A stretch of 64,000 nucleotides of DNA from Halisarca cf. caerulea (Eukaryota > Porifera > Demospongiae > Chondrillida > Halisarcidae): the NCBI GenBank assembly GCA_963170055.1, contig CAUJGJ010000072.1:1741333-1805332 (forward strand), written 5' to 3'. Shown here piece by piece: positions 20,435 to 32,400 of this stretch (its first letter is position 1; each line of letters starts with the position of its first letter). The notes under the pieces were generated by a model that was given only the letters and a program-made list of their open reading frames with translations, had not been told where the DNA came from and searched no databases. Both the position numbers and the translations under genes were made by a program.

Positions 20435-20604
20435 CTTCTTCGAAAACGTGATTCCTGTTTACACAGCAACGTTTGTGGCAATGGAAAGTGACATTTCCAC
20501 TTTTTGTTGCGGATACAAAAATAACCGGATATTACTGCGTTTTCGGACGTTGTCGTGTAAATGATAGGCCTAAACGCAACAATTTTATGCGGATATGTAC
20601 AAAA
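20435..20604. promoter_or_regulatory. Harbinger subterminal repeats upstream of the transposase
   Basis: GTTGTCGTGTAAA occurs at 20549-20561 and, as part of the terminus, at 20607-20619. An inverted relative, TTTACACAGCAAC, lies at 20458-20470. At the other end the pair is 17416-17427 and 17482-17494. Repeated TTTACACGRCAAC-type motifs near both ends are good candidates for binding sites of the Myb-like protein and may overlap the promoters of both genes. Confidence 0.5.
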
Positions 20605-20626
20605 TCGTTGTCGTGTAAACATAGCC
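20605..20626 (-). repeat. Harbinger right terminal inverted repeat
   Basis: Reverse complement begins GGCTATGTTTACACGACAAC. It is followed by TAA (20627-20629), after which the family B monomer resumes with GATGTTTGAATTTTGAC. Confidence 0.92.
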
Positions 20627-21228
20627 TAAGATGTTTGAATTTTGACTATTTCATGCTCTTCTTAACTTTAAAATAATGTTTCTAACGTTCTTATTTCCAC
20701 AAGTAGTTTAAACACTTTGCAAATTTAAAATCTTATTTGTTCGTTACAAAATTACATTCTTCACTTTGCAAGATGTTTGAATTTTGACTATTTCATGCTC
20801 TTCTTAATTTTAAAGTAATGTTTCTAACGTTCTTATTTCGAAAAGTAGTTAAAACACTTTGCAAATTTCAAATCTTATTTGTTCGTTACAAAAATACTTT
20901 GTTTACTCTCTAAGATGTTTGAATTTTGACTATTTCATGCTCTTCTTAACTTTAAAATAATGTTTCTAACGTTCTTATTTCCACAAGTAGTTTAAACACT
21001 TTGCAAATTTTAAAATCTTATTTGTTCGTTACAAAATTACATTCTTCACTTTCCAAGATGTTTGAATTTTGACTATTTCATGCTCTTCTTAATTTTAAAG
21101 TAATGTTTCTAACGTTCTTATTTCGAAAAGTAGTTAAAACACTTTGCAAATTTCAAATCTTATTTGTTCGTTACAAAATTACATTGTTCACTTTCTAAGA
21201 TTTTTGAATTTTGACTATTTTCTGCTCT
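20627..21228 (+). repeat. Satellite family B, second segment
   Basis: Continues the monomer interrupted by the Harbinger element and runs for about four 142-bp monomers. A two-monomer pattern is visible: the TTAACTTTAAAATAATG and TTAATTTTAAAGTAATG variants alternate, and the CCACAAGTAG and CGAAAAGTAG variants alternate with them, at about 285-bp spacing. It ends where the fold-back element starts. Confidence 0.9.
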
Positions 21229-22417
21229 CGCAGGTGTGTTATGGCAGATTTTATGGCAAAGTCAAAATGGCCGCCGCTATGATGACCGTAATTGCACCCC
21301 TACTTTCTTCGTAGATACTTTACAAAAAGTGTACAAAACGTCATATATAATATTTATAACATTCCTACTTTCTAGCAATACCTCTTTTGTTTCTAAATTC
21401 AATTCGGTAGTTGTACAATGAAACGTTTGCCACAACGTCCGAAAACAGTTTCAGTGGAAAAGGCGGAGATCTAGATGGTGGCTTTTAAACCTTAAAGTGG
21501 GTTCAAAATAATCTTAAGATGAATATCTAAATTTTCACCGCGTATAAATTTGGAATTCTCTTCCTTGGCTGTTATGTGCAGCATTTTGTGGTTTTCCAGC
21601 CAGGCCAAGACAAGAAATAGTGAGACATAACTTGAATGGAACAAGCAATCAAAATTATACGCGGTGAAAATTTAGCTTTACCTCTAAGAAATCACCCCTC
21701 AAATTCCTGCAGTTATGGACCGCCATCTAGATCTCCGCCTTTTACGAAGAAATTTGCCCCATGAAGAAGGCTCCTCTCAAGGCCAAAGTCACATGATGCC
21801 ACGAGACGGAAGTTAACGGAAGTTACAATACAATTAACGTAAGGCCAATATTATCTTCGGTTTTAAGGCAAATACTCTAGATCTAGTCAAGTTTTACTCA
21901 TCACGCTCCTTTTTGGGAATATTCTCCTTCTTCGTCTTTGGAAGAATGCTTGTGGCCTCGGCTTTTGCAGCCGAACAACAGACACCGAAAAAGGCAAGCA
22001 AAGGTTTTGCCTACTATCCACGATCTTCTTTCAATATTCTATCAAACCTTCAGCATACGTTCTTATGTAGCTCCGTGGTTCTAAACGAAGGAGTTGAATG
22101 ATTATAAACTTTCTCTCAACGTCGGATTTACCCTTCCAAGAGCAACACTTTGTACGTAAACCGGCGTTCATTTCTTTGTAAACCTTCCAAAGGAAGCTTT
22201 AATAACCAAAAACTAACACTCAGAAGTTCGACAACGAAACGTGCTGTGCAAAGTTGGGTTGGGTCGAGTGCTTTTACTTGCTTGCCGCGGAGCTTCAAAA
22301 GCTGATTCACGTTACTGGCATATGACCAGCCCACGCAACTCAGTGTAAATGAAATTCATACCCTGAAACCCGCAAAGCGCCCATGTTTTGGCTAGATTCT
22401 GCCATAACATACCTGCG
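21229..22417. mobile_element. 1189-bp non-autonomous fold-back DNA transposon, family not recognised
   Basis: The insert splits a family B monomer (CTGCTCT / CTTCTTAA). Its termini are inverted: CGCAGGTGTGTTATGGCAGA against CGCAGGTATGTTATGGCAGA, 19 of 20 positions. The best reading of the empty site gives a 2-bp CT duplication. Two further perfect 21-bp inverted pairs lie inside: 21458-21478 with 21723-21743, and 21527-21547 with 21655-21675, forming a nested hairpin. The rest (about 21800-22360) is higher in GC than the satellite, with two short frames (21913-22101 plus; 22128-22334 minus) that I do not recognise. No transposase is present, so movement would need one in trans. The superfamily is uncertain. 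Confidence 0.8.
21458..21743. repeat. Nested perfect inverted repeats (hairpin) inside the fold-back element
   Basis: The outer arms AAAAGGCGGAGATCTAGATG (plus one base) at 21458 and the inverted copy at 21723-21743 are perfect over 21 bp. The inner arms CTAAATTTTCACCGCGTATA (plus one base) at 21527 and the inverted copy at 21655-21675 are also perfect over 21 bp. Between the arms the sequence is not complementary, so the structure is a stem with internal loops and a central loop of about 107 bases. Confidence 0.88.
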
Positions 22418-23084
22418 CTTCTTAATTTTAAAGTAATGTTTCTAACGTTCTTATTTCCAAAAGTAGTTTAAACACTGCAAATTTAAAATCTTGTTATTTG
22501 TTCGTTACAAAAATACTTTGTTCACTTTGTCAGATGTTTGAATTTTGACTATTTCATGCTCTTCTTAATTTTAAAGTAATGATTCTAACGTTCTTATTTC
22601 CATAAGTAGTCTAAACACTTTGTAAACTTAAAATCTTATTTGTTAGTTACAAAATTTCATTGTTCACTTTCTAAGATATTTGAATTTTGACTATTTTCTG
22701 CTCTTCTTAATTTTAAAGTAATGTTTCTAACGTTCTTATTACCAAAAGTGGTTTAAACACCTTGCAAATTTAAAATCTTATTTGTTCGTTACAAGAATAC
22801 TTTGTTCACTTTGTAAGATTTTTGAATTTTGACTACTTCATGCTCTTCTTAATTTTAAAGTAATATTTCTAACGTTCTTATTTCCAAAAGTAGTTTAAAC
22901 ACTTTGCAAATTTAAAATCTTGTTATTTGTTCGTTACAAAAATACTTTGTTCACTTTGTAAGATGTTTGAATTTTGACTATTTCATGCTCTTCTTAATTT
23001 TAAAGAAACGTTTCTAATGTTCTTAACTTCAAAAGTAGTTTAAACACTTTGAAAATTTAAAATCTTATTTGTTCTTTCGTTCGT
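22418..23084 (+). repeat. Satellite family B, third segment, and junction to family C
   Basis: About four and a half 142-bp monomers follow the fold-back element. The array changes abruptly near 23075-23085, at TTGTTCTTTCGTTCGTACTT, into the 145-bp family C in mid-monomer. The first C monomers are slightly diverged (GATAGTTGAAATTAGTCTTT). Confidence 0.9.
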
Positions 23085-23379
23085 ACTTAACTTTCTTAGA
23101 TAGTTGAAATTAGTCTTTCATTTGTCATATCTTACGAACTTTACCAATTTTGCACTTTGCCTAATTTTAAAGTTATGTTTCTAACTTTATCTTTGCGATA
23201 AATATTATTTAAACTTTGTAAGCTTTTAAACTTAACTTTCTTAGATAGTTAAATATAGTATTTCATTTGTCATATCTTACGAACTTTGCCAATTTTGCAC
23301 TTTGCCTAATTTTAAAGTTATGTTTCTAACTTTATCTTTGCGATAAATATTATTTAAACTTTCTAACGTTTTAAACTTA

Positions 23380-26300
23380 ACTTTCTTAGATAGTTAAAAT
23401 TAGTATTTCATTTGTCATATCTTACGAACTTTGCCAATTTTGCACTTTGCCTAATTTTAAAGTTATGTTTCTAACTTTATCTTTGCGATAAATATTATTT
23501 AAACTTTCTAACGTGTTAAACTTAACTTTCTTAGATAGTTAAAATTTGTCTTTCATTTGTCATATCTTACGAACTTTGCCAATTTTGCACTTTGCCTAAT
23601 TTTAAAGTTATGTTTCTAACTTTATCTTTGCGATAAATATTATTTAAACTTTGTAACGTTTTAAACTTAACTTTCTTAGATAGTTAAAATTAGTATTTCA
23701 TTTGTCATATCTTACGAACTTTGCCAATTTTGCACTTTGCCTAATTTTAAAGTTATGTTTCTAACTTTATCTTTGCGATAAATATTATTTAAACTTTGTA
23801 ATCTTTTAAACTTAACTTTCTTAGATAGTTAAATGTAGTATTTCATTTGTCATATCTTACGAACTTTGCCAATTTTGCACTTTGCCTAATTTTAAAGTTA
23901 TGTTTCTAACTTTATCTTTGCGATAAATATTATTTAAACTTTCTAACGTATTAAACTTAACTTTCTTAGATAGTTAAAATTAGTATTTCATTTGTCATAT
24001 CTTACGAACTTTGCCAATTTTGCACTTTGCCTAACTTTAAAGTTATGTTTCTAACTTTATCTTTGCGATAAATATTATTTAAACTTTCTAACGTTTTAAA
24101 CTTAACTTTCTTAGATAGTTAAAATTAGTATTTCATTTGTCATATCTTACGAACTTTGCCAATTTTGCACTTTGCCTAATTTTAAAGTTATGTTTCTAAC
24201 TTTATCTTTGCGATAAATATTATTTAAACTTAACTTTCTGAGATAGTTAAAATTAGTATTTCATTTGTCATATCTTACGAACTTTGCCAATTTTGCACTT
24301 TGCCTAATTTTAAAGTTATGTTTCTAACTTTATCTTTGCGATAAATATTGTTTAAACTTTCTAACGTGTTAAACTTAACTTTCTTAGATAGCTAAATATA
24401 GTATTTCATTTGTCATATCTTACAAACATTGCCAATTTTTCACTTTGCCTAATTTTAAAGTTATGTTTCTAACTTTATCTTTGCAATAAATATTATTTAA
24501 ACTTTGTAATCTTTTAAACTTAACTTTCTTAGATAGTTAAATATAGTATTTCATTTGTCATATCTTACGAACTTTGCCAATTTTGCACTTTGCCTAATTT
24601 TAAAGTTATGTTTCTAACTTTATCTTTGCGATAAATATTATTTAAACATTCTAACGTTTTAAACTTAACTTTCTTAGATAGTTAAAATTAGTATTTCATT
24701 TGTCATATCTTACGAACTTTGCCAATTTTGCACTTTGCCTAATTTTAAAGTTATGTTTCCAACTTTATCTTTGCGATAAATACTATTTAAACTTTGTAAT
24801 CTTTTAAACTTAACTTTCTTAGATAGTTAAAATTAGTATTTCATTTGTCATATCTTACGAACTTTGCCAATTTTGCAGTTTGCCTAATTTTAAAGTTATG
24901 TTTCCAACTTTATCTTTGCGATAAATACTATTTGACTTTGTAATCTTTTAAACTTAACTTTCTTAGATAGTTAAAATTAGTATTTCATTTGTCATATCTT
25001 ACGAACTTTGCCAATTTTGCACTTTGCCTAATTTTAAAGTTATGTTTCTAACTTTATCTTTGCGATAAATATTATTTAAACTTTGTAATCTTTTAAACTT
25101 AACTTTCTTAGATAGTTAAAATTAGTATTTCATTTGTCATATCTTACGAACTTTGCCAATTTTGCACTTTGCCTAATTTTAAAGTTATGTTTCTAACTTT
25201 ATCTTTGCGATAAATATTATTTAAACTTTCTAACGTTTTAAACTTAACTTTCTTAGATAGTTAAAATTAGTATTTCATTTGTCATATCTTACGAACTTTG
25301 CCAATTTTGCACTTTGCCTAATTTTAAAGTTATGTTTCTAACTTTATCTTTGCGATAAATATTATTTAAACTTTGTAATCTTTTAAACTTAACTTTCTTA
25401 GTTAGTTAAAATTAGTATTTCATTGGTCATATCTTACGAACTTTGCCAATTTTGCAGTTAGCCTAATTTTAAAGTTATGTTTCTAACTTTATCTTTGCGA
25501 TAAATATTATTTAAACTTTGTAATCTTTTAAACTTAACTTTCTTAGATAGTTAAAATTAGTATTTCATTTGTCATATCTTACGAACTTTGCCAATTTTGA
25601 ACTTTGCCTAATTTTAAAGTTATGTTTCTAACTTTATCTTTGCGATAAATATTATTTAAACATTCTAACGTTTTAAACTTAACTTTCTTAGATAGTTAAA
25701 ATTAGTATTTCATTTGTCATATCTTACGAACTTTGCCAATTTTGCACTTTGCCTAATTTTAAAGTTATGTTTCTAACTTTATCTTTGCGATAAATATTAT
25801 TTAAACTTTGTAACGTTTTAAACTTAACTTTCTTAGATAGTTAAAATTAGTATTTTATTTGTCATATCTTACGAACTTTGCCAATTTTGCACTTTGCCTA
25901 ATTTTAAAGTTATGTTTCTAACTTTATCTTTGCGATAAATATTAATTAAACTTTCTAACGTTTTAAACTTAACTTTCTTAGATAGTTAAAATTAGTATTT
26001 CATTTGTCATATCTTACGAACTTTGCCAATTTTGCACTTTGCCTAATTTTAAAGTTATGTTTCTAACTTTATCTTTGCGATAAATATTATTTAAACTTTC
26101 TAACGTTTTAAACTTAACTTTCTTAGATAGTTAAAATTAGTATTTCATTTGTCATATCTTACGAACTTTGCCAATTTTGCACTTTGCCTAATTTTAAAGT
26201 TATGTTTCTAACTTTATCTTTGCGATAAATATTATTTAAACTTTCTAACGTTTTAAACTTAACTTTCTTAGATAGTTAAAATTAGTATTTCATTTGTCAT

Positions 26301-29300
26301 ATCTTACCAACTTTGCCAATTTTGCACTTTGCCTAATTTTAAAGTTATGTTTCTAACTTTATCTTTGCGATAAATATTATTTAAACTTTCTAACGTGTTA
26401 AACTTAACTTTCTTAGATAGTTAAAATTTGTCTTTCATTTGTCATATCTTACGAACTTTGCCAATTTTGCACTTTGCCTAATTTTAAAGTTATGTTTCTA
26501 ACTTTATCTTTGCGATAAATATTATTTAAACTTTGTAACGTTTTAAACTTAACTTTCTTAGATAGTTAAAATTAGTATTTCATTTGTCATATCTTACGAA
26601 CTTTGCCAATTTTGCACTTTGCCTAATTTTAAAGTTATGTTTCTAACTTTATCTTTGCGATAAATATTATTTAAACTTTGTAATCTTTTAAACTTAACTT
26701 TCTTAGATAGTTAAATGTAGTATTTCATTTGTCATATCTTACGAACTTTGCCAATTTTGCACTTTGCCTAATTTTAAAGTTATGTTTCTAACTTTATCTT
26801 TGCGATAAATATTATTTAAACTTTCTAACGTTTTCAACTTAACTTTCTTAGATAGTTAAATATAGTATTTCATTTGTCATATCTTACGAACTTTGCCAAT
26901 TTTGCACTTTGCCTAATTTTAAAGTTATGTTTCTAACTTTATCTTTGCGATAAATATTATTTAAACTTTCTAACGTATTAAACTTAACTTTCTTAGATAG
27001 TTAAAATTAGTATTTCATTTGTCATATCTTACGAACTTTGCCAATTTTGCACTTTGCCTAACTTTAAAGTTATGTTTCTAACTTTATCTTTGCGATAAAT
27101 ATTATTTAAACTTTCTAACGTTTTAAACTTAACTTTCTTAGATAGTTAAAATTAGTATTTCATTTGTCATATCTTACGAACTTTGCCAATTTTGCACTTT
27201 GCCTAATTTTAAAGTTATGTTTCTAACTTTATCTTTGCGATAAATATTATTTAAACTTAACTTTCTGAGATAGTTAAAATTAGTATTTCATTTGTCATAT
27301 CTTACGAACTTTGCCAATTTTGCACTTTGCCTAATTTTAAAGTTATGTTTCTAACTTTATCTTTGCGATAAATATTGTTTAAACTTTCTAACGTGTTAAA
27401 CTTAACTTTCTTAGATAGCTAAATATAGTATTTCATTTGTCATATCTTACAAACATTGCCAATTTTTCACTTTGCCTAATTTTAAAGTTATGTTTCTAAC
27501 TTTATCTTTGCAATAAATATTATTTAAACTTTGTAATCTTTTAAACTTAACTTTCTTAGATAGTTAAATATAGTATTTCATTTGTCATATCTTACGAACT
27601 TTGCCAATTTTGCACTTTGCCTAATTTTAAAGTTATGTTTCTAACTTTATCTTTGCGATAAATATTATTTAAACATTCTAACGTTTTAAACTTAACTTTC
27701 TTAGATAGTTAAAATTAGTATTTCATTTGTCATATCTTACGAACTTTGCCAATTTTGCACTTTGCCTAATTTTAAAGTTATGTTTCCAACTTTATCTTTG
27801 CGATAAATACTATTTAAACTTTGTAATCTTTTAAACTTAACTTTCTTAGATAGTTAAAATTAGTATTTCATTTGTCATATCTTACGAACTTTGCCAATTT
27901 TGCAGTTTGCCTAATTTTAAAGTTATGTTTCCAACTTTATCTTTGCGATAAATACTATTTGACTTTGTAATCTTTTAAACTTAACTTTCTTAGATAGTTA
28001 AAATTAGTATTTCATTTGTCATATCTTACGAACTTTGCCAATTTTGCACTTTGCCTAATTTTAAAGTTATGTTTCTAACTTTATCTTTGCGATAAATATT
28101 ATTTAAACTTTGTAATCTTTTAAACTTAACTTTCTTAGATAGTTAAAATTAGTATTTCATTTGTCATATCTTACGAACTTTGCCAATTTTGCACTTTGCC
28201 TAATTTTAAAGTTATGTTTCTAACTTTATCTTTGCGATAAATATTATTTAAACTTTCTAACGTTTTAAACTTAACTTTCTTAGATAGTTAAAATTAGTAT
28301 TTCATTTGTCATATCTTACGAACTTTGCCAATTTTGCACTTTGCCTAATTTTAAAGTTATGTTTCTAACTTTATCTTTGCGATAAATATTATTTAAACTT
28401 TGTAATCTTTTAAACTTAACTTTCTTAGTTAGTTAAAATTAGTATTTCATTGGTCATATCTTACGAACTTTGCCAATTTTGCAGTTAGCCTAATTTTAAA
28501 GTTATGTTTCTAACTTTATCTTTGCGATAAATATTATTTAAACTTTGTAATCTTTTAAACTTAACTTTCTTAGATAGTTAAAATTAGTATTTCATTTGTC
28601 ATATCTTACGAACTTTGCCAATTTTGAACTTTGCCTAATTTTAAAGTTATGTTTCTAACTTTATCTTTGCGATAAATATTATTTAAACATTCTAACGTTT
28701 TAAACTTAACTTTCTTAGATAGTTAAAATTAGTATTTCATTTGTCATATCTTACGAACTTTGCCAATTTTGCACTTTGCCTAATTTTAAAGTTATGTTTC
28801 TAACTTTATCTTTGCGATAAATATTATTTAAACTTTGTAACGTTTTAAACTTAACTTTCTTAGATAGTTAAAATTAGTATTTTATTTGTCATATCTTACG
28901 AACTTTGCCAATTTTGCACTTTGCCTAATTTTAAAGTTATGTTTCTAACTTTATCTTTGCGATAAATATTAATTAAACTTTCTAACGTTTTAAACTTAAC
29001 TTTCTTAGATAGTTAAAATTAGTATTTCATTTGTCATATCTTACGAACTTTGCCAATTTTGCACTTTGCCTAATTTTAAAGTTATGTTTCTAACTTTATC
29101 TTTGCGATAAATATTATTTAAACTTTCTAACGTTTTAAACTTAACTTTCTTAGATAGTTAAAATTAGTATTTCATTTGTCATATCTTACGAACTTTGCCA
29201 ATTTTGCACTTTGCCTAATTTTAAAGTTATGTTTCTAACTTTATCTTTGCGATAAATATTATTTAAACTTTCTAACGTTTTAAACTTAACTTTCTTAGAT

Positions 29301-29420
29301 AGTTAAAATTAGTATTTCATTTGTCATATCTTACCAACTTTGCCAATTTTGCACTTTGCCTAATTTTAAAGTTATGTTTCTAACTTTATCTTTGCGATAA
29401 ATATTATTTAAACTTTCTAA
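23380..29420 (+). repeat. Tandem duplication of a block of about 3.0 kb (about 21 monomers) in satellite C
   Basis: Marker variants recur in the same order in both halves. Examples: AAAATTTGTCTTTC at 23541 and about 26423 (spacing 2882), a 17-base-deleted monomer ending CTGAGATAG at 24231 and 27258 (spacing 3027), and CTTACCAACT at 26303 and 29330 (spacing 3027). The shift from 2882 to 3027 equals one 145-bp monomer, the extra copy with TTTTCAACTTAAC near 26832 in the second half. The blocks otherwise look almost identical. Confidence 0.88.
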
Positions 29421-32400
29421 CGTTTTAAACTTAACTTTCTTAGATAGTTAAAATTAGTATTTCATTGGTCATATCTTACGAACTTTGCCAATTTTGCACT
29501 TTGCCTAATTTTAAAGTTATGTTTCCAACTTTATCTTTGCGATAAATACTATTTGACTTTGTAATCTTTTAAACTTAACTTTCTTAGATAGTTAAAATTA
29601 GTATTTCATTTGTCATATCTTACGAACTTTGCCAATTTTGCACTTTGCCTAATTTTAAAGTTATGTTTCTAACTTTATCTTTGCGATAAATATTATTTAA
29701 ACTTTGTAATCTTTTAAACTTAACTTTCTTAGTTAGTTAAAATTAGTATTTCATTGGTCATATCTTACGAACTTTGCCAATTTTGCACTTTGCCTAATTT
29801 TAAAGTTATGTTTCTAACTTTATCTTTGCGATAAATATTATTTAAACTTAACTTTCTGAGATAGTTAAAATTAGTATTTCATTTGTCATATCTTACGAAC
29901 TTTGCCAATTTTGCACTTTGCCTAATTTTAAAGTTATGTTTCTAACTTTATCTTTGCGATAAATATTGTTTAAACTTTCTAACGTGTTAAACTTAACTTT
30001 CTTAGATAGCTAAATATAGTATTTCATTTGTCATATCTTACAAACATTGCCAATTTTTCACTTTGCCTAATTTTAAAGTTATGTTTCTAACTTTATCTTT
30101 GCGATAAATATTATTTAAACTTTGTAATCTTTTAAACTTAACTTTCTTAGATAGTTAAAATTAGTATTTCATTTGTCATATCTTACGAACTTTGCCAATT
30201 TTGAACTTTGCCTAATTTTAAAGTTATGTTTCTAACTTTATCTTTGCGATAAATATTATTTAAACATTCTAACGTTTTAAACTTAACTTTCTTAGATAGT
30301 TAAAATTAGTATTTCATTTGTCATATCTTACGAACTTTGCCAATTTTGCACTTTGCCTAATTTTAAAGTTATGTTTCCAACTTTATCTTTGCGATAAATA
30401 CTATTTAAACTTTGTAATCTTTTAAACTTAACTTTCTTAGATAGTTAAAATTAGTATTTCATTTGTCATATCTTACGAACTTTGCCAATTTTGCAGTTTG
30501 CCTAATTTTAAAGTTATGTTTCCAACTTTATCTTTGCGATAAATACTATTTGACTTTGTAATCTTTTAAACTTAACTTTCTTAGATAGTTAAAATTAGTA
30601 TTTCATTTGTCAAATCTTACGAACTTTGCCAATTTTGCACTTTGCCTAATTTTAAAGTTATGTTTCTAACTTTATCTTTGCGATAAATATTATTTAAACT
30701 TTGTAATCTTTTAAACTTAACTTTCTTAGTTAGTTAAAATTAGTATTTCATTGGTCATATCTTACGAACTTTGCCAATTTTGCACTTTGCCTAATTTTAA
30801 AGTTATGTTTCTAACTTTATCTTTGCGATAAATATTATTTAAACTTAACTTTCTGAGATAGTTAAAATTAGTATTTCATTTGTCATATCTTACGAACTTT
30901 GCCAATTTTGCACTTTGCCTAATTTTAAAGTTATGTTTCTAACTTTATCTTTGCGATAAATATTGTTTAAACTTTCTAACGTGTTAAACTTAACTTTCTT
31001 AGATAGCTAAATATAGTATTTCATTTGTCATATCTTACAAACATTGCCAATTTTTCACTTTGCCTAATTTTAAAGTTATGTTTCTAACTTTATCTTTGCG
31101 ATAAATATTATTTAAACTTTCTAACGTTTTAAACTTAACTTTCTTAGATAGTTAAAATTAGTATTTCATTTGTCATATCTTACGAACTTTGCCAATTTTG
31201 CACTTTGCCTAATTTTAAAGTTATGTTTCTAACTTTATCTTTGCGATAAATATTATTTAAACTTTGTAATCTTTTAAACTTAACTTTCTTAGTTAGTTAA
31301 AATTAGTATTTCATTGGTCATATCTTACGAACTTTGCCAATTTTGCAGTTAGCCTAATTTTAAAGTTATGTTTCTAACTTTATCTTTGCGATAAATATTA
31401 TTTAAACTTTGTAATCTTTTAAACTTAACTTTCTTAGATAGTTAAAATTAGTATTTCATTTGTCATATCTTACGAACTTTGCCAATTTTGAACTTTGCCT
31501 AATTTTAAAGTTATGTTTCTAACTTTATCTTTGCGATAAATATTATTTAAACATTCTAACGTTTTAAACTTAACTTTCTTAGATAGTTAAAATTAGTATT
31601 TCATTTGTCATATCTTACGAACTTTGCCAATTTTGCACTTTGCCTAATTTTAAAGTTATGTTTCCAACTTTATCTTTGCGATAAATACTATTTAAACTTT
31701 GTAATCTTTTAAACTTAACTTTCTTAGATAGTTAAAATTAGTATTTCATTTGTCATATCTTACGAACTTTGCCAATTTTGCAGTTTGCCTAATTTTAAAG
31801 TTATGTTTCCAACTTTATCTTTGCGATAAATACTATTTGACTTTGTAATCTTTTAAACTTAACTTTCTTAGATAGTTAAAATTAGTATTTCATTTGTCAT
31901 ATCTTACGAACTTTGCCAATTTTGCACTTTGCCTAATTTTAAAGTTATGTTTCTAACTTTATCTTTGCGATAAATATTATTTAAACTTTGTAATCTTTTA
32001 AACTTAACTTTCTTAGTTAGTTAAAATTAGTATTTCATTGGTCATATCTTACGAACTTTGCCAATTTTGCACTTTGCCTAATTTTAAAGTTATGTTTCTA
32101 ACTTTATCTTTGCGATAAATATTATTTAAACTTAACTTTCTGAGATAGTTAAAATTAGTATTTCATTTGTCATATCTTACGAACTTTGCCAATTTTGCAC
32201 TTTGCCTAATTTTAAAGTTATGTTTCTAACTTTATCTTTGCGATAAATATTGTTTAAACTTTCTAACGTGTTAAACTTAACTTTCTTAGATAGCTAAATA
32301 TAGTATTTCATTTGTCATATCTTACAAACATTGCCAATTTTTCACTTTGCCTAATTTTAAAGTTATGTTTCTAACTTTATCTTTGCGATAAATATTATTT

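Larger units (their letters stand above)
17409..20626. mobile_element. PIF/Harbinger DNA transposon, nearly intact, TAA duplication
   Basis: A 3218-bp insert splits a family B monomer (CTCTCTAAG / ATGTTTG) and duplicates TAA (17406-17408 and 20627-20629). The termini are GGCTCTGTTTACACGACAA and, on the other strand, GGCTATGTTTACACGACAA, matching at about 20 of 22 positions. A 3-bp TAA/TTA duplication, GGC ends and two convergent genes (Myb/SANT-like and DDE nuclease) are the hallmarks of the PIF/Harbinger superfamily. The nuclease frame is intact; the Myb-like gene has one in-frame stop. TTTACACGRCAAC-type motifs recur near both ends. Confidence 0.95.

Noticed and set aside
19211..20676. Plus-strand ORFs opposite the Harbinger nuclease
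   Set aside because: Shadows of the conserved minus-strand gene; no motifs of their own.
21913..22334. Two short frames in the fold-back element as genes
   Set aside because: About 62-68 codons each, overlapping no known domain and lacking context. Kept only as a possible captured fragment.
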